In this document: piece after piece, positions 1 to 6,486 of the stretch | How positions within the stretch are numbered: position 1 is the first letter of the stretch | Layout: each line of letters opens with the position of its first letter | Source of the DNA: Actinomycetes bacterium | Lineage (GTDB): Bacteria; Actinomycetota; Acidimicrobiia; Acidimicrobiales; Microtrichaceae | Direction: 5' to 3' | NCBI GenBank assembly: GCA_023450775.1 | Contig: JAEXGP010000314.1 | Location: 1 to 11,096, forward strand | DNA length: 11,096 nt | The notes under the pieces: model-generated | What the model was told of the DNA's origin: nothing | What the model saw: the letters and a program-made list of their open reading frames with translations, nothing else | The model's database searches: none | Made by a program: the position numbers and the translations under genes

Positions 1-978
1 CCCCTCGCCCGCCGCGACCCAGGCCGACAGCCGCTCCGCCGCGGCCGGCATGAGGTCGCCCTGCCACTCCCAGCTGTCGCGGTAGTGGTGCGAGATGCAG
101 GCCAGGCGGATGGCCCGCGGGTCCCACAGCATGGCCAGGTCCGACACGAAGACCAGGTTGCCGAGCGACTTGGACATCTTCTCGCCGTCCATCCGCACCA
201 TCGCCTGGTGCATCCAGTGGCGCACGAGCGGCTCGCCGGTGGCGGCCTCGGACTGCGCGGCCTCGCACTCGTGGTGCGGGAAGATCAGATCGCTGCCGCC
301 GCCGTGCAGGTCGATCGTGGTGCCGAGCTCGCGCAGGCACAGCGCCGAGCACTCGATGTGCCAGCCCGGTCGGCCCGGGCCCCACAGCGAGTCCCACGAC
401 GGCTCGTCGGGCAGCGACGGCTGCCAGAGCACGAAGTCGAGCGGGTCGCGCTTGTGCGGGTCGTCGACGTTGCCACCCCGCTCCGCCGCCAAGTCCAGCA
501 TCTGCTCGCGCGTGTAGTGGCTGATCTCGCCGAACTTCGGGAAGTTCGCCACCTCGAAGTAGACGGCGCCGCCGGCCTGGTAGGCGTAGCCCCGGTCGAG
601 CACCATGCCGATGAAGCCGCGGATGTCGGGGATGGCGGAGGTGGCCCGCGGCTCGGAGAAGGCCGGGATCATCTCGAGCCGCTCCATGTCGGCGTCGAAG
701 CGGGCGAGCTCCGCGGCGGCGAGGTCGAGGTAGTGGACGCCGAGCTCGCGGGCCTTCGGCAGGATGCTGTCGTCGACGTCGGTGATGTTGCGGACGCAGC
801 GGGTGTCGTGTCCCATGTCGCGGAGCCGGCGCTGCAGCACGTCGTACGTCAGGTACGTCGCGGCGTGGCCGAGGTGCGTCGAGTCGTACGGCGTGATGCC
901 GCACGTGTACATCGTGACGATGCGGTCGGCCGGCTCGAACGGGACGATCGCCTCTCGGGCGGTGTCGTAGAGGCGCAC
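1..978 (-). CDS. mshC: Class I cysteine ligase, MshC-type (mycothiol biosynthesis); cysteinyl-tRNA synthetase is the alternative; 3' end cut by window edge
   Basis: The 326 visible residues are those of a cysteine-activating class I synthetase. MshC joins cysteine to glucosaminyl-inositol using ATP in mycothiol synthesis; CysRS charges tRNA-Cys with the same fold. Seen: the signature TCGITPYDSTHLGHAATYL around residues 25-43 with the HIGH-type HLGH at 35-38, GRPGWHIEC ending at Cys210, GGSDLIFPHHE with His235, and KMSKS at 267-271. Cys26, Cys210, His235 and Glu239 match the zinc ligands of the family. The GITPYD...HAATYL wording is MshC-like, where most CysRS have GPTVYD and HIGNAR. Some non-canonical CysRS also read HLGHA, and the C-terminal region that would help decide is off the left edge. 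GTG 978 is the only usual start between the upstream in-frame stop (1056) and the conserved RLYD opening. No clear Shine-Dalgarno is seen; a TANNNT box 7 bases upstream suggests a leaderless message. Confidence 0.85.
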   Translation of the reverse strand, partial: MRLYDTAREAIVPFEPADRIVTMYTCGITPYDSTHLGHAATYLTYDVLQRRLRDMGHDTRCVRNITDVDDSILPKARELGVHYLDLAAAELARFDADMERLEMIPAFSEPRATSAIPDIRGFIGMVLDRGYAYQAGGAVYFEVANFPKFGEISHYTREQMLDLAAERGGNVDDPHKRDPLDFVLWQPSLPDEPSWDSLWGPGRPGWHIECSALCLRELGTTIDLHGGGSDLIFPHHECEAAQSEAATGEPLVRHWMHQAMVRMDGEKMSKSLGNLVFVSDLAMLWDPRAIRLACISHHYRDSWEWQGDLMPAAAERLSAWVAAGEG

Positions 979-985
979 GGTCGGG

Positions 986-991
986 AGGCTA
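986..991 (-). promoter_or_regulatory. Candidate -10 box (TAGCCT) for the MshC-like gene
   Basis: On the minus strand TAGCCT is followed by exactly 7 bases and then the GTG start at 978. This fits the TANNNT -10 consensus of actinobacterial housekeeping promoters and would put the transcript start at or one base before the start codon. A -35 element is weak at best (TTCCTC, 18-base spacer). The same spacing recurs before the MarR gene and in the CNNM leader. Confidence 0.35.
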
Positions 992-1052
992 CGGCAGCCG
1001 GATCCCGGCGAGGAACCACTCGGACGGGCGCGGACTGGCCGGCCGCGAGGCC

Positions 1053-1116
1053 CTCAACCCGACCAGCCGCATGCGCTCAGGCCGGCAGGCCGCATCTGCC
1101 TCAGGCCGGCAGGCCG
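1053..1116. repeat. Short tandem repeat, two exact 17-base copies plus one degenerate copy, at the 3' end of npdG
   Basis: Read on the minus strand, cggcctgccggcctgag occurs at 1116-1100 and again at 1092-1076, a 24-base step. A third version at 1069-1053 matches about 12 of 17 positions. The first copy is the coding end of the F420 reductase (Gly-Leu-Pro-Ala-stop), so the later copies look like duplications of the gene's last codons into the 122-base gap before the MshC-like gene. The GGCC/GGCC and CTGCC/GGCAG pairs could fold into small hairpins. No U-run follows, so I do not call a terminator. Confidence 0.6.
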
Positions 1117-1757
1117 GTGAACCGGACCGCCACCCGCGTCTTGTACTTGACGTTGACCTGCAGCAGCACCGCGGCGAACGCCTCGATCGGCGCGGCGTTC
1201 GACAGCTCACCGGCGTCGACGGCCCGCAGGTCGGGGATCTTCGACACGATGTCGATCGTGGTCGCCGTGGCCGACGGGTGGTCCGAGCACACGAGCACGT
1301 CGGACTCGACCGGGTGGCCGATGTCGCCGAGCTCCGCGGCCGGCACGTGGTGCATGCTCGCCGCGACCAGCGAGCGCGGGATCGCCGCCTGCACCGACGC
1401 CGCCACCGAGCCGCGCGGCGGCACCAGGGGCTGGAACTCGTGGCCGACCCGGGCGAGGGCGTTGGCCATGGAGATCACGACCTTGCCCTTCAGCTCGCGG
1501 TCGCACTCCTTGACCGTCGCGGCCGCGGCGTCCCACGGCGTGGCGACGAAGACGACCTCGGCCGACGCGGCGGCGTGGTTGTCGCCCGCCTCGATGGCCA
1601 GCTCCCGCTCGGGCCACTTGGACAGGATCTTGTCCCGCACCTCCATGGCCCGATACTTCGAGCGCGATCCGACGACCACGTCGAAACCGACCGACGCCAG
1701 TCGAGCGGCCAAGCCGCTGCCGGCCGGACCCGTACCACCCAGGACACCGATCTGCAT
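1101..1757 (-). CDS. npdG: F420-dependent NADP oxidoreductase (Fno/NpdG family)
   Basis: This 218-residue protein matches the NADPH:F420 oxidoreductase family, which moves hydride between NADP(H) and the deazaflavin F420 in the cytosol and sets the pool of reduced F420. Seen: an N-terminal dinucleotide-binding loop GVLGGTGPAGSGLA (4-17); Gly30-Ser31-Arg32 after the second strand, the usual place for binding the NADP 2'-phosphate; an ATPWD motif (72-76); HHVPA at 136-140, corresponding to the HTIPA segment of archaeal Fno; and DAGELSNAAPIEAF (181-194), the conserved C-terminal motif. Length is normal for the family. The ATG at 1757 lies 12 bases after the PIG-L stop, so the two are probably cotranscribed; no strong Shine-Dalgarno is visible. 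Its neighbour toward the left is the MshC-like ligase. The family assignment is firm; the dominant direction of the reaction in vivo cannot be read from sequence. Confidence 0.92.
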   Translation of the reverse strand: MQIGVLGGTGPAGSGLAARLASVGFDVVVGSRSKYRAMEVRDKILSKWPERELAIEAGDNHAAASAEVVFVATPWDAAAATVKECDRELKGKVVISMANALARVGHEFQPLVPPRGSVAASVQAAIPRSLVAASMHHVPAAELGDIGHPVESDVLVCSDHPSATATTIDIVSKIPDLRAVDAGELSNAAPIEAFAAVLLQVNVKYKTRVAVRFTGLPA

Positions 1758-1769
1758 CCGGGCAGTGTG

Positions 1770-2567
1770 CTAGCGGGACCTGCCGAGTTGCAACCACGGC
1801 GGCACCTCGCCCGCCGCGAACCAGACCCGCTCCGTGGCGCCGGTCGAGCGGTCCCGGTCCATGGCACCGACGAACAGGTCGTCGACCTGGCTCGGGTAGC
1901 AACGTCGCAGGAGCCGGTGCAGGCGCTCGGTCACCGGTCCCGACACGTCGAGGGGTCCCAGGTCGTCGCGGAGCGAGGCCATCCGGGCCGCCACCGCGTC
2001 CGGGCCGACCAGCGACGCGTACGGGCGGTCCTCGTAGAACCCGATCCGGTCGGGGTGCTCCGCCGCCAGCCGGCGACCCGCCTCGGCCACCAGGCGGTGG
2101 TCGATGTGGTCGCCGATCCCCGCAGGGACGAGCAACGTGGTCCCGCTCCCCCGCAGCCGACGCATCCACGTCGTGAGCTCCACCACGAGGTCCTCGTCGA
2201 GCTCCGTGTCGGCCGCCAGCAGCACGTCCGCGTCGAGCTCGCCGGTGCGGAGCACGACCTCCTCCCACGACGACGTGCCGACGCGGTAGCCGAACGCCGC
2301 CTGCGCCAGCGCCTCCTCCGACCTCCGCCACACGGTCACGGGCAGCGTCCTCCCTCTCGTCGGGTGGAACCACCGCGTGAAGTTGGAGCGGCCGAACACG
2401 ACCTCGACGCGCACGCGGCACGCCGACAGCGACCCGTCGAGCAGGCTCTGACCCAGCGACAGCGGCGCGTCGTCGAAGTGCGGCGAGACGATCGTGACCG
2501 CCGGCCGTCCCCGGCGGGCCCGTGGTCGCCGGGCCGAGCCCTGGTGCTGAGCTCCCTCCCCGGTCAC
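1770..2567 (-). CDS. PIG-L family zinc-dependent deacetylase, substrate unknown
   Basis: This 265-residue protein has the two motifs of the PIG-L/LmbE fold, whose members remove N-acetyl groups from GlcNAc-containing molecules using a bound metal. The first is SPHFDDAPLSLG (28-39), a variant of the usual HPDD, with His30 and Asp33 as expected metal ligands and Asp32 as expected general base. The second is GIGDHIDHR (150-158), with His157 as third metal ligand. Because the cluster also holds an MshC-like ligase, MshB or mycothiol S-conjugate amidase comes to mind, but those carry HPDDE-type motifs, so I do not name it so. Similar SPH-x-DD proteins occur in glycan or natural-product settings. 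The GTG start (2567) overlaps the stop of the upstream phosphotransferase as GTGA, implying translational coupling. The first 20 or so residues are basic, proline/arginine rich and probably disordered; there is no signal peptide or membrane segment. Confidence 0.85.
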   Translation of the reverse strand: MTGEGAQHQGSARRPRARRGRPAVTIVSPHFDDAPLSLGQSLLDGSLSACRVRVEVVFGRSNFTRWFHPTRGRTLPVTVWRRSEEALAQAAFGYRVGTSSWEEVVLRTGELDADVLLAADTELDEDLVVELTTWMRRLRGSGTTLLVPAGIGDHIDHRLVAEAGRRLAAEHPDRIGFYEDRPYASLVGPDAVAARMASLRDDLGPLDVSGPVTERLHRLLRRCYPSQVDDLFVGAMDRDRSTGATERVWFAAGEVPPWLQLGRSR

Positions 2568-3934
2568 GGGCGCACCCAGTAGCCCGGGTTGGCCACGGCC
2601 AGCTTGTCCCGCACCGACGCCCGCGCCGCCGAGGTCACCTCGTCGATCCGATCGTCCAGGGCCCCGGAGCGGATGGCGGCGGAGAGCTCGGCGTCGTCGG
2701 CGACGCCCAGCTCGGCGAGCCGCGCCGCGTGCGCCTCGGCCTGCGCCGGGCCCAGCTCCAGCTCGCGCCGCACGGTGGCCACCACGTTGCCGGCGACCCG
2801 GGCGTGGAAGCCCAACCTGCCCTCGACCCCATCGCGGACCTCACCCAGGTACTCGCCGACCGCGTCCAGGAGCTCGGCCGCCGTCGGTCGGTCGTGCGGC
2901 GCGGTCCCCACCTCCCGAGACGTCAGCGACGCCAGGACCGGCTCGTACTCCGACGGGCCGGCGATCAGCTCGAGGACGTCCTCCTCGTTCTCCGCCGTGC
3001 GGCGCCCGATCGCCGCGAGCTCCACCGAGCGGCTGGCCCCGGTCAGGTGGGTGGCGGCCTGGACGATGCAGATGACGCCCCACTTCAGGGTCCCCATCGT
3101 CTCCCACCACCGCAGCTCTCCCGGCGACACCGGCTCGCCGCCGGCGGCCACGTAACCCTGGACCAGGTCGTCGGCGGTGCCCACCCCGCCGGCCACGAGC
3201 GGCGACCCGAAGCGCCACGCCCGCACGCAGAACCAGCCCAGGTCCTCGACCGGATCACCCCGGTGCGCCAGCTCCCAGTCGAGCACCGCCCGCAGCCCGT
3301 CCTCGCCGACGATCAGGTTGCCCATCCGGAAGTCGCCGTGGACCACCGAGTGGCGGTGCGTCGTCGGCCGGTTGCGCTCGAGCCAGCGGAGCCCGAGCTC
3401 GAAGGCGGGGTGCGGCTCGCCGAGCCCGTCGATCAGCCCGCGGAACTGCTCGACCTGGTCCTCCTCGTGCAGGTCGCCGAACTCCGACGCGTCGATGCGG
3501 TGCACCGCCGCCAGCGCGGCGCCCGCCTCACGGGCCAGCGAGGACCGGGCCGAGGCGTAGCGGTCGTCGCGGAGGATCCGGCGGGCGATCGTCTCGCCCT
3601 CGACGCGATCCATGATGATGAACGGCGCGCCCAGCTCGTCGCCGCCCTCGTCGGTCGCGACCAGGGGCGCCACCGGCACACCCGCGCGGGCGGCGGCGCG
3701 CAGGAGGGCGCCCTCGGCCGACATCCCCCCACCGGCCCCGTTGCCGCCGGCCCGCTCGCGCTGCAGCACCAGCGGGCGCGCCGCGCCGGCCTCGTCCACG
3801 GCGGTGAACGCCCACGTCTCGCGCGACGCGCCGCCCGACAGGCGCGTCAGGTCGCGCACGGTCACGGGCGCGCCCGTCCGGTCCTCCAGCACCCGCTCCA
3901 ACCCGTCCGCCAGCTCCGCCGTCCGGTCGCTCAC
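2564..3934 (-). CDS. APH-fold phosphotransferase fused to a C-terminal DUF6285 domain
   Basis: This 456-residue protein has two parts. Residues about 1-345 form an aminoglycoside-phosphotransferase-like kinase: a nucleotide-binding loop LSGGASRETW (32-41), the Brenner motif HGDFRMGN (199-206) with catalytic Asp201 and Asn206, and DWELAHRGDP (219-228) with metal-binding Asp219. This is the ACAD10/11-like branch usually found beside acyl-CoA dehydrogenases, not a drug-resistance enzyme. Residues 347-456, opening HDRPTAAELL and ending DKLAVANPGYW, look like DUF6285, which is often encoded as a separate small gene next to such kinases; here the two are joined. No acyl-CoA dehydrogenase is in the window. 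The GTG at 3934 has a GGGGGA Shine-Dalgarno a few bases upstream. Its stop overlaps the PIG-L start (GTGA). The substrate is unknown; a hydroxyacyl or other small hydroxylated compound is an inference from the family. Confidence 0.88.
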   Translation of the reverse strand: MSDRTAELADGLERVLEDRTGAPVTVRDLTRLSGGASRETWAFTAVDEAGAARPLVLQRERAGGNGAGGGMSAEGALLRAAARAGVPVAPLVATDEGGDELGAPFIIMDRVEGETIARRILRDDRYASARSSLAREAGAALAAVHRIDASEFGDLHEEDQVEQFRGLIDGLGEPHPAFELGLRWLERNRPTTHRHSVVHGDFRMGNLIVGEDGLRAVLDWELAHRGDPVEDLGWFCVRAWRFGSPLVAGGVGTADDLVQGYVAAGGEPVSPGELRWWETMGTLKWGVICIVQAATHLTGASRSVELAAIGRRTAENEEDVLELIAGPSEYEPVLASLTSREVGTAPHDRPTAAELLDAVGEYLGEVRDGVEGRLGFHARVAGNVVATVRRELELGPAQAEAHAARLAELGVADDAELSAAIRSGALDDRIDEVTSAARASVRDKLAVANPGYWVRP

Positions 3935-3954
3935 CGCTCGTCCCCCGTCGTCAT
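3931..3954 (-). other. Seven-codon bridging mini-ORF ending on the phosphotransferase start
   Basis: In the 45-base gap between the second CNNM gene and the phosphotransferase, ATG ACG ACG GGG GAC GAG CGG TGA reads Met-Thr-Thr-Gly-Asp-Glu-Arg-stop. The TGA overlaps the phosphotransferase GTG start as GTGA. The Shine-Dalgarno-like GGGGGA used for the kinase start lies inside the mini-ORF. It is too short to test by coding statistics. It resembles the bridging mini-ORFs at 6381-6473 and 10114-10134, and may couple translation or may be chance. Confidence 0.25.
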
Positions 3955-3979
3955 CGTCCCCGTCCGGCTCTCGACCCGA

Positions 3980-5041
3980 TCAGGGCTCGTCCCTGTCGGA
4001 CTCGTCGCGGATGTCACCCACGATCGCCTCCAGGATGTCCTCCAGCGTGACCAGGCCCGACACCCGGTCGACGCCGCGCTCGTCGAGGTCCGACACGACC
4101 GCCACGTGGCGGCGCGCCCGGCGCATGCGCGGCAGCAGGTCGCTCAGCCGGTCGTCGGGCCGCACGCGCAGCGCCACGCGCACCAGGCCCGGGGGCAGCA
4201 ACCCGTCGCGCCGGTCGTCGGGGATCCGCAGCAGGTCCTTGGCGTGGAGGAAGCCGACGACGTCGTCGCGGGACCGGCCGACCACCAGCACCCGCGAGTG
4301 ACCCGAGCGGTGCACCAGCTCCTCGGCCTGCGCCACGGTGGCGGTCGTCGGCACGGTCACCAGCTGCTCCGCCGGGGCCATCACCTCGGTCACCCGTCGG
4401 TCCAGGAACCCGAGCGCACCCGCCAGCAGCACGTGCTCGGTGGCCTCGAGCTCTCCCGACGCCACCGACTCGCGCATCATCACCGCCAGCTCCCCCGGCG
4501 TGTGGGCCTGCGCCAGCTCGTCGGCGGGTTCGACCCGCAGCAGCCGCGTACCCCAGCGCGACAGGTGGTCGAGCACCCACACCACCGGCCACACGAGGAA
4601 GGTGATCGCGCCCTGCAGCGGCGCGAGCACCACGGCCGACCGCTCGGGTGCGGTCAGCGCGACCGACTTGGGGACCATCTCGCCCAGCACCATGTGGAGG
4701 AACGCCACGATCGTGAGCGCGACGGCCACGCCCAGCACGGTCCCGGTGGCGTGGGGCAGCGGGCTGTGCTCGAACCAGCCCTCGATGACCGAGCCGATCG
4801 CCGGCTCGATCAGCCAGCCGAGGAGCAGCGACATGACCGTGATGCCCAGCTGGCACGTGGCGAGCTGCAGGTTCAGCGACCGCATCTGCCGCAGGGCGGA
4901 TGCGGCACCGAACCGTCCGTCCTCCACCCACTGCTCGATGCGCTGACGGCGCGCCGCCAGCAGCGAGAACTCGACGGCCACGAAGAACGCGTTGCCCAGG
5001 ATGAGCAGCACGCCGATGGCCAGCAGCACCGCCCAGCTCAC
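3980..5041 (-). CDS. CNNM/DUF21 membrane protein with CBS pair, short form lacking the CorC_HlyC domain
   Basis: This 353-residue inner-membrane protein belongs to the CNNM/CorC family of divalent-cation (Mg2+, Co2+) transport and homeostasis proteins, long misnamed hemolysins. Seen: an N-terminal DUF21 region (about 1-170) starting with a hydrophobic helix and GNAFFVAVEFSLLAA (16-30), then TCQLGIT (62-68), the conserved GEMVPK (120-125) and two further hydrophobic stretches; then a CBS pair (about 210-345) ending VTLEDILEAIVGDI (331-344). The protein stops about ten residues later, so the C-terminal CorC_HlyC domain of its larger neighbour is missing. It begins with GTG 5041, overlapping the neighbour's stop as GTGA. 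Tandem long-plus-short CNNM pairs are common in actinobacteria (Rv1842c/Rv1841c in M. tuberculosis is an adjacent pair), which suggests a heterodimer. Transport direction and the ion are not visible. Confidence 0.9.
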   Translation of the reverse strand: MSWAVLLAIGVLLILGNAFFVAVEFSLLAARRQRIEQWVEDGRFGAASALRQMRSLNLQLATCQLGITVMSLLLGWLIEPAIGSVIEGWFEHSPLPHATGTVLGVAVALTIVAFLHMVLGEMVPKSVALTAPERSAVVLAPLQGAITFLVWPVVWVLDHLSRWGTRLLRVEPADELAQAHTPGELAVMMRESVASGELEATEHVLLAGALGFLDRRVTEVMAPAEQLVTVPTTATVAQAEELVHRSGHSRVLVVGRSRDDVVGFLHAKDLLRIPDDRRDGLLPPGLVRVALRVRPDDRLSDLLPRMRRARRHVAVVSDLDERGVDRVSGLVTLEDILEAIVGDIRDESDRDEP

Positions 5042-6384
5042 GAGCCGCCCCCGCCGTCGCCGGCCGTGGCGCCCTCACCCTCGGCCAACCACCCGGGGGG
5101 TGGGGCCACCAGGCGCACCACCGCCACCCGGCGCTCGTCCATCTCCGACACCTCGAGGGACCACCCGCGCTCGGTGAAGCCGTCGCCGACGCTCGGGATC
5201 GATCCCAACCGCTCGAGCACGAACCCCGCCAGCGTCTCGTACGGGCCGTGCGGGATCTCGAACCCGCAGGCCTCCTCCACCTCGTCGGGGTGCAGGCGGC
5301 CCGACAGCAGGTGCGCCCCCTGCCAGCGCCGGACGAGCGGCTCGGTGCCGGCCGGGTCGTGCTCGTCGGAGATGTCGCCGACGATCTCCTCCACCAGGTC
5401 CTCGAGCGTGATGATCCCCGCGGTCGCGCCGTACTCGTCGAGCACGACCGCGAACTGCCCGCTCTCGTCCTGCAGCTGCACGAGCAGGTCGCCGAGCTCG
5501 CTCGACTCGGGCACCATCGCCACGGGCCGCACCAGCTCCCGCAGCGGCGCGCTGCGGCGCCGGGCGGGGTCGATGCCGAGCACGTCCTTGACGTGCACGA
5601 CGCCGAGGATGTCGTCCAGGTCGCCGTCGGTCACCGGGAAGCGGGACAGCCCGGTGCGCTCCGACGCGTCGAGCAGGTCGCCGGTGTCGGCGCCGATCGG
5701 CAGCGCCTCGATCTCCATGCGCGGCGTGAGCGCGTCGGCCGCCGTCTTCTCCCGGAACCGGAAGCTGCGGTCGAGCAGGTCGGCCGCCTGCAGGACGAGC
5801 GTGCCGCCCTCGTGCGAGGTCTGCACGAGCCGGTGCAGCTCGTCGCGGCTGCGGACCGTGTGCAGCTCCTCCGCCGGCTCGAGACCCACCAGCCGGAGCA
5901 GCCCGTCGGCCGCGGCGTTGCAGACGACGATCACCGGTCGGAAGATCGTCACGAAGAACCCGAAGGGCGCGGCCATGGCGAGCGAGGTCGGCAGCGGGCG
6001 GGCGACGGCGACTCCCTTGGGGATCAGCTCGCCGACGACCATCTGCACGACGGTCGTGAGCAGCAGCGCGGCCACGACCGATGCCGTCACCGCGGTCGAG
6101 TGGTCGAGCGGCCCGAAGATCGGTTCCAGCACCGGGGCGACCACCGGTTCGGACAGGACACCGAGACCCAGGCTGCACAGGGTGATGCCCAGCTGCGCGC
6201 CCGACAGCGAGAACGACAGCCGGTGCAGGATGCCGTCGACCATGCGGGCGGCGCGGGACCCGCGTTCGACCTCGACGGCCACCTGGCTGCGGTCGACGGC
6301 GACGAGCGCGAACTCGGCCGCCACGAACAGGCCGTTGGCCAGGATCAGGGCGACGACGCCCAGCAGGCCGATGGCGGTGCTCAT
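5038..6384 (-). CDS. CNNM/DUF21-CBS-CorC_HlyC membrane protein, first gene of the leftward operon
   Basis: This 448-residue protein is a full-length CNNM/CorC-family divalent-cation transport protein. The DUF21 membrane part (about 1-190) shows ANGLFVAAEFALVAVDRSQV (16-35), SGAQLGIT (61-68), GELIPKGVA (118-126) and hydrophobic stretches near 4-29, 98-117 and 135-157. The CBS pair runs from about 210 to 340, with LTPRMEIEAL (219-228), SRFPVTDGDLDDILGVVHVK (247-266) and the hallmark TAGIITLEDLVEEIVGDI (321-338). A CorC_HlyC domain (about 350-428) and a glycine-rich tail follow. ATG 6384 is preferred because the hydrophobic first helix starts directly after it. The upstream leader carries a probable -10 box, a palindrome and a series of short ORFs, the last of which ends on this start codon as ATGA. 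It overlaps the second CNNM gene by GTGA, so the two are probably made in matched amounts. Specific cation unknown. Confidence 0.92.
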   Translation of the reverse strand: MSTAIGLLGVVALILANGLFVAAEFALVAVDRSQVAVEVERGSRAARMVDGILHRLSFSLSGAQLGITLCSLGLGVLSEPVVAPVLEPIFGPLDHSTAVTASVVAALLLTTVVQMVVGELIPKGVAVARPLPTSLAMAAPFGFFVTIFRPVIVVCNAAADGLLRLVGLEPAEELHTVRSRDELHRLVQTSHEGGTLVLQAADLLDRSFRFREKTAADALTPRMEIEALPIGADTGDLLDASERTGLSRFPVTDGDLDDILGVVHVKDVLGIDPARRRSAPLRELVRPVAMVPESSELGDLLVQLQDESGQFAVVLDEYGATAGIITLEDLVEEIVGDISDEHDPAGTEPLVRRWQGAHLLSGRLHPDEVEEACGFEIPHGPYETLAGFVLERLGSIPSVGDGFTERGWSLEVSEMDERRVAVVRLVAPPPGWLAEGEGATAGDGGGGS

Positions 6385-6473
6385 GCGCCGGGTCTCACGC
6401 TGCAGGACTCACGCGGCAGGGGCTCACGCGGGAGACGGGCTCACGAGCAACGGCGGTCACCGGCGGCGGTCAC
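6381..6473 (-). promoter_or_regulatory. CNNM leader with four stop/start-overlapping mini-ORFs and six GTGA repeats
   Basis: Read leftward from 6473, four short frames follow one another. GTG 6473 gives VTAAGDRRCS and stops at 6441. GTG 6444 gives VSPSPA and stops at 6424. GTG 6427 gives VSPCRVSPAA and stops at 6395. GTG 6398 gives VRPGA and stops at 6381. Each stop overlaps the next start as GTGA, and the last overlaps the CNNM ATG as ATGA. The start-to-start distances are 29, 17, 29 and 14, all equal to 2 modulo 3 as such overlap requires. Underlying this are six GTGA-type words spaced 13-17 bases. Possible roles are a leader-peptide or reinitiation control of a cation transporter, or simply a decaying tandem repeat. 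The segment is too short for a Mg2+ M-box riboswitch. Confidence 0.4.
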
Positions 6474-6480
6474 GGGCTGC

Positions 6481-6486
6481 AGACTA
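6481..6486 (-). promoter_or_regulatory. Candidate -10 box (TAGTCT) for the CNNM operon
   Basis: On the minus strand TAGTCT matches TANNNT and is followed by exactly 7 bases and then GTG 6473, the first mini-ORF of the leader. This would start the transcript about 90 bases before the CNNM ATG. No good -35 element is visible. The box abuts a 12-base palindrome on its upstream side, an ideal position for a repressor. Confidence 0.4.

Noticed and set aside
1770..2567. Naming the PIG-L gene mshB or mca
   Set aside because: The metal motif is SPHFDD and not HPDDE, and the rest of the sequence does not obviously follow either family; adjacency to an MshC-like gene is not enough.
2564..3934. Aminoglycoside resistance gene
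   Set aside because: The fold is APH-like, but the motif wording and DUF6285 tail place it with acyl-CoA-dehydrogenase-associated kinases, and the context is housekeeping.
3980..6384. Hemolysins
   Set aside because: The hemolysin label for DUF21-CBS proteins is historical; the domain order is that of CNNM/CorC cation transport proteins.
6391..6473. CRISPR array or phage attachment repeats
   Set aside because: The repeat core is only 5-7 bases with 13-17-base spacing, far too short for CRISPR, and there is no cas gene, tRNA or integrase nearby.
6385..6480. Mg2+-sensing M-box riboswitch upstream of the CNNM operon
   Set aside because: The leader is only about 90 bases with repeated GTGA words, too short and without the nested helices expected of that riboswitch; I saw no other known class.
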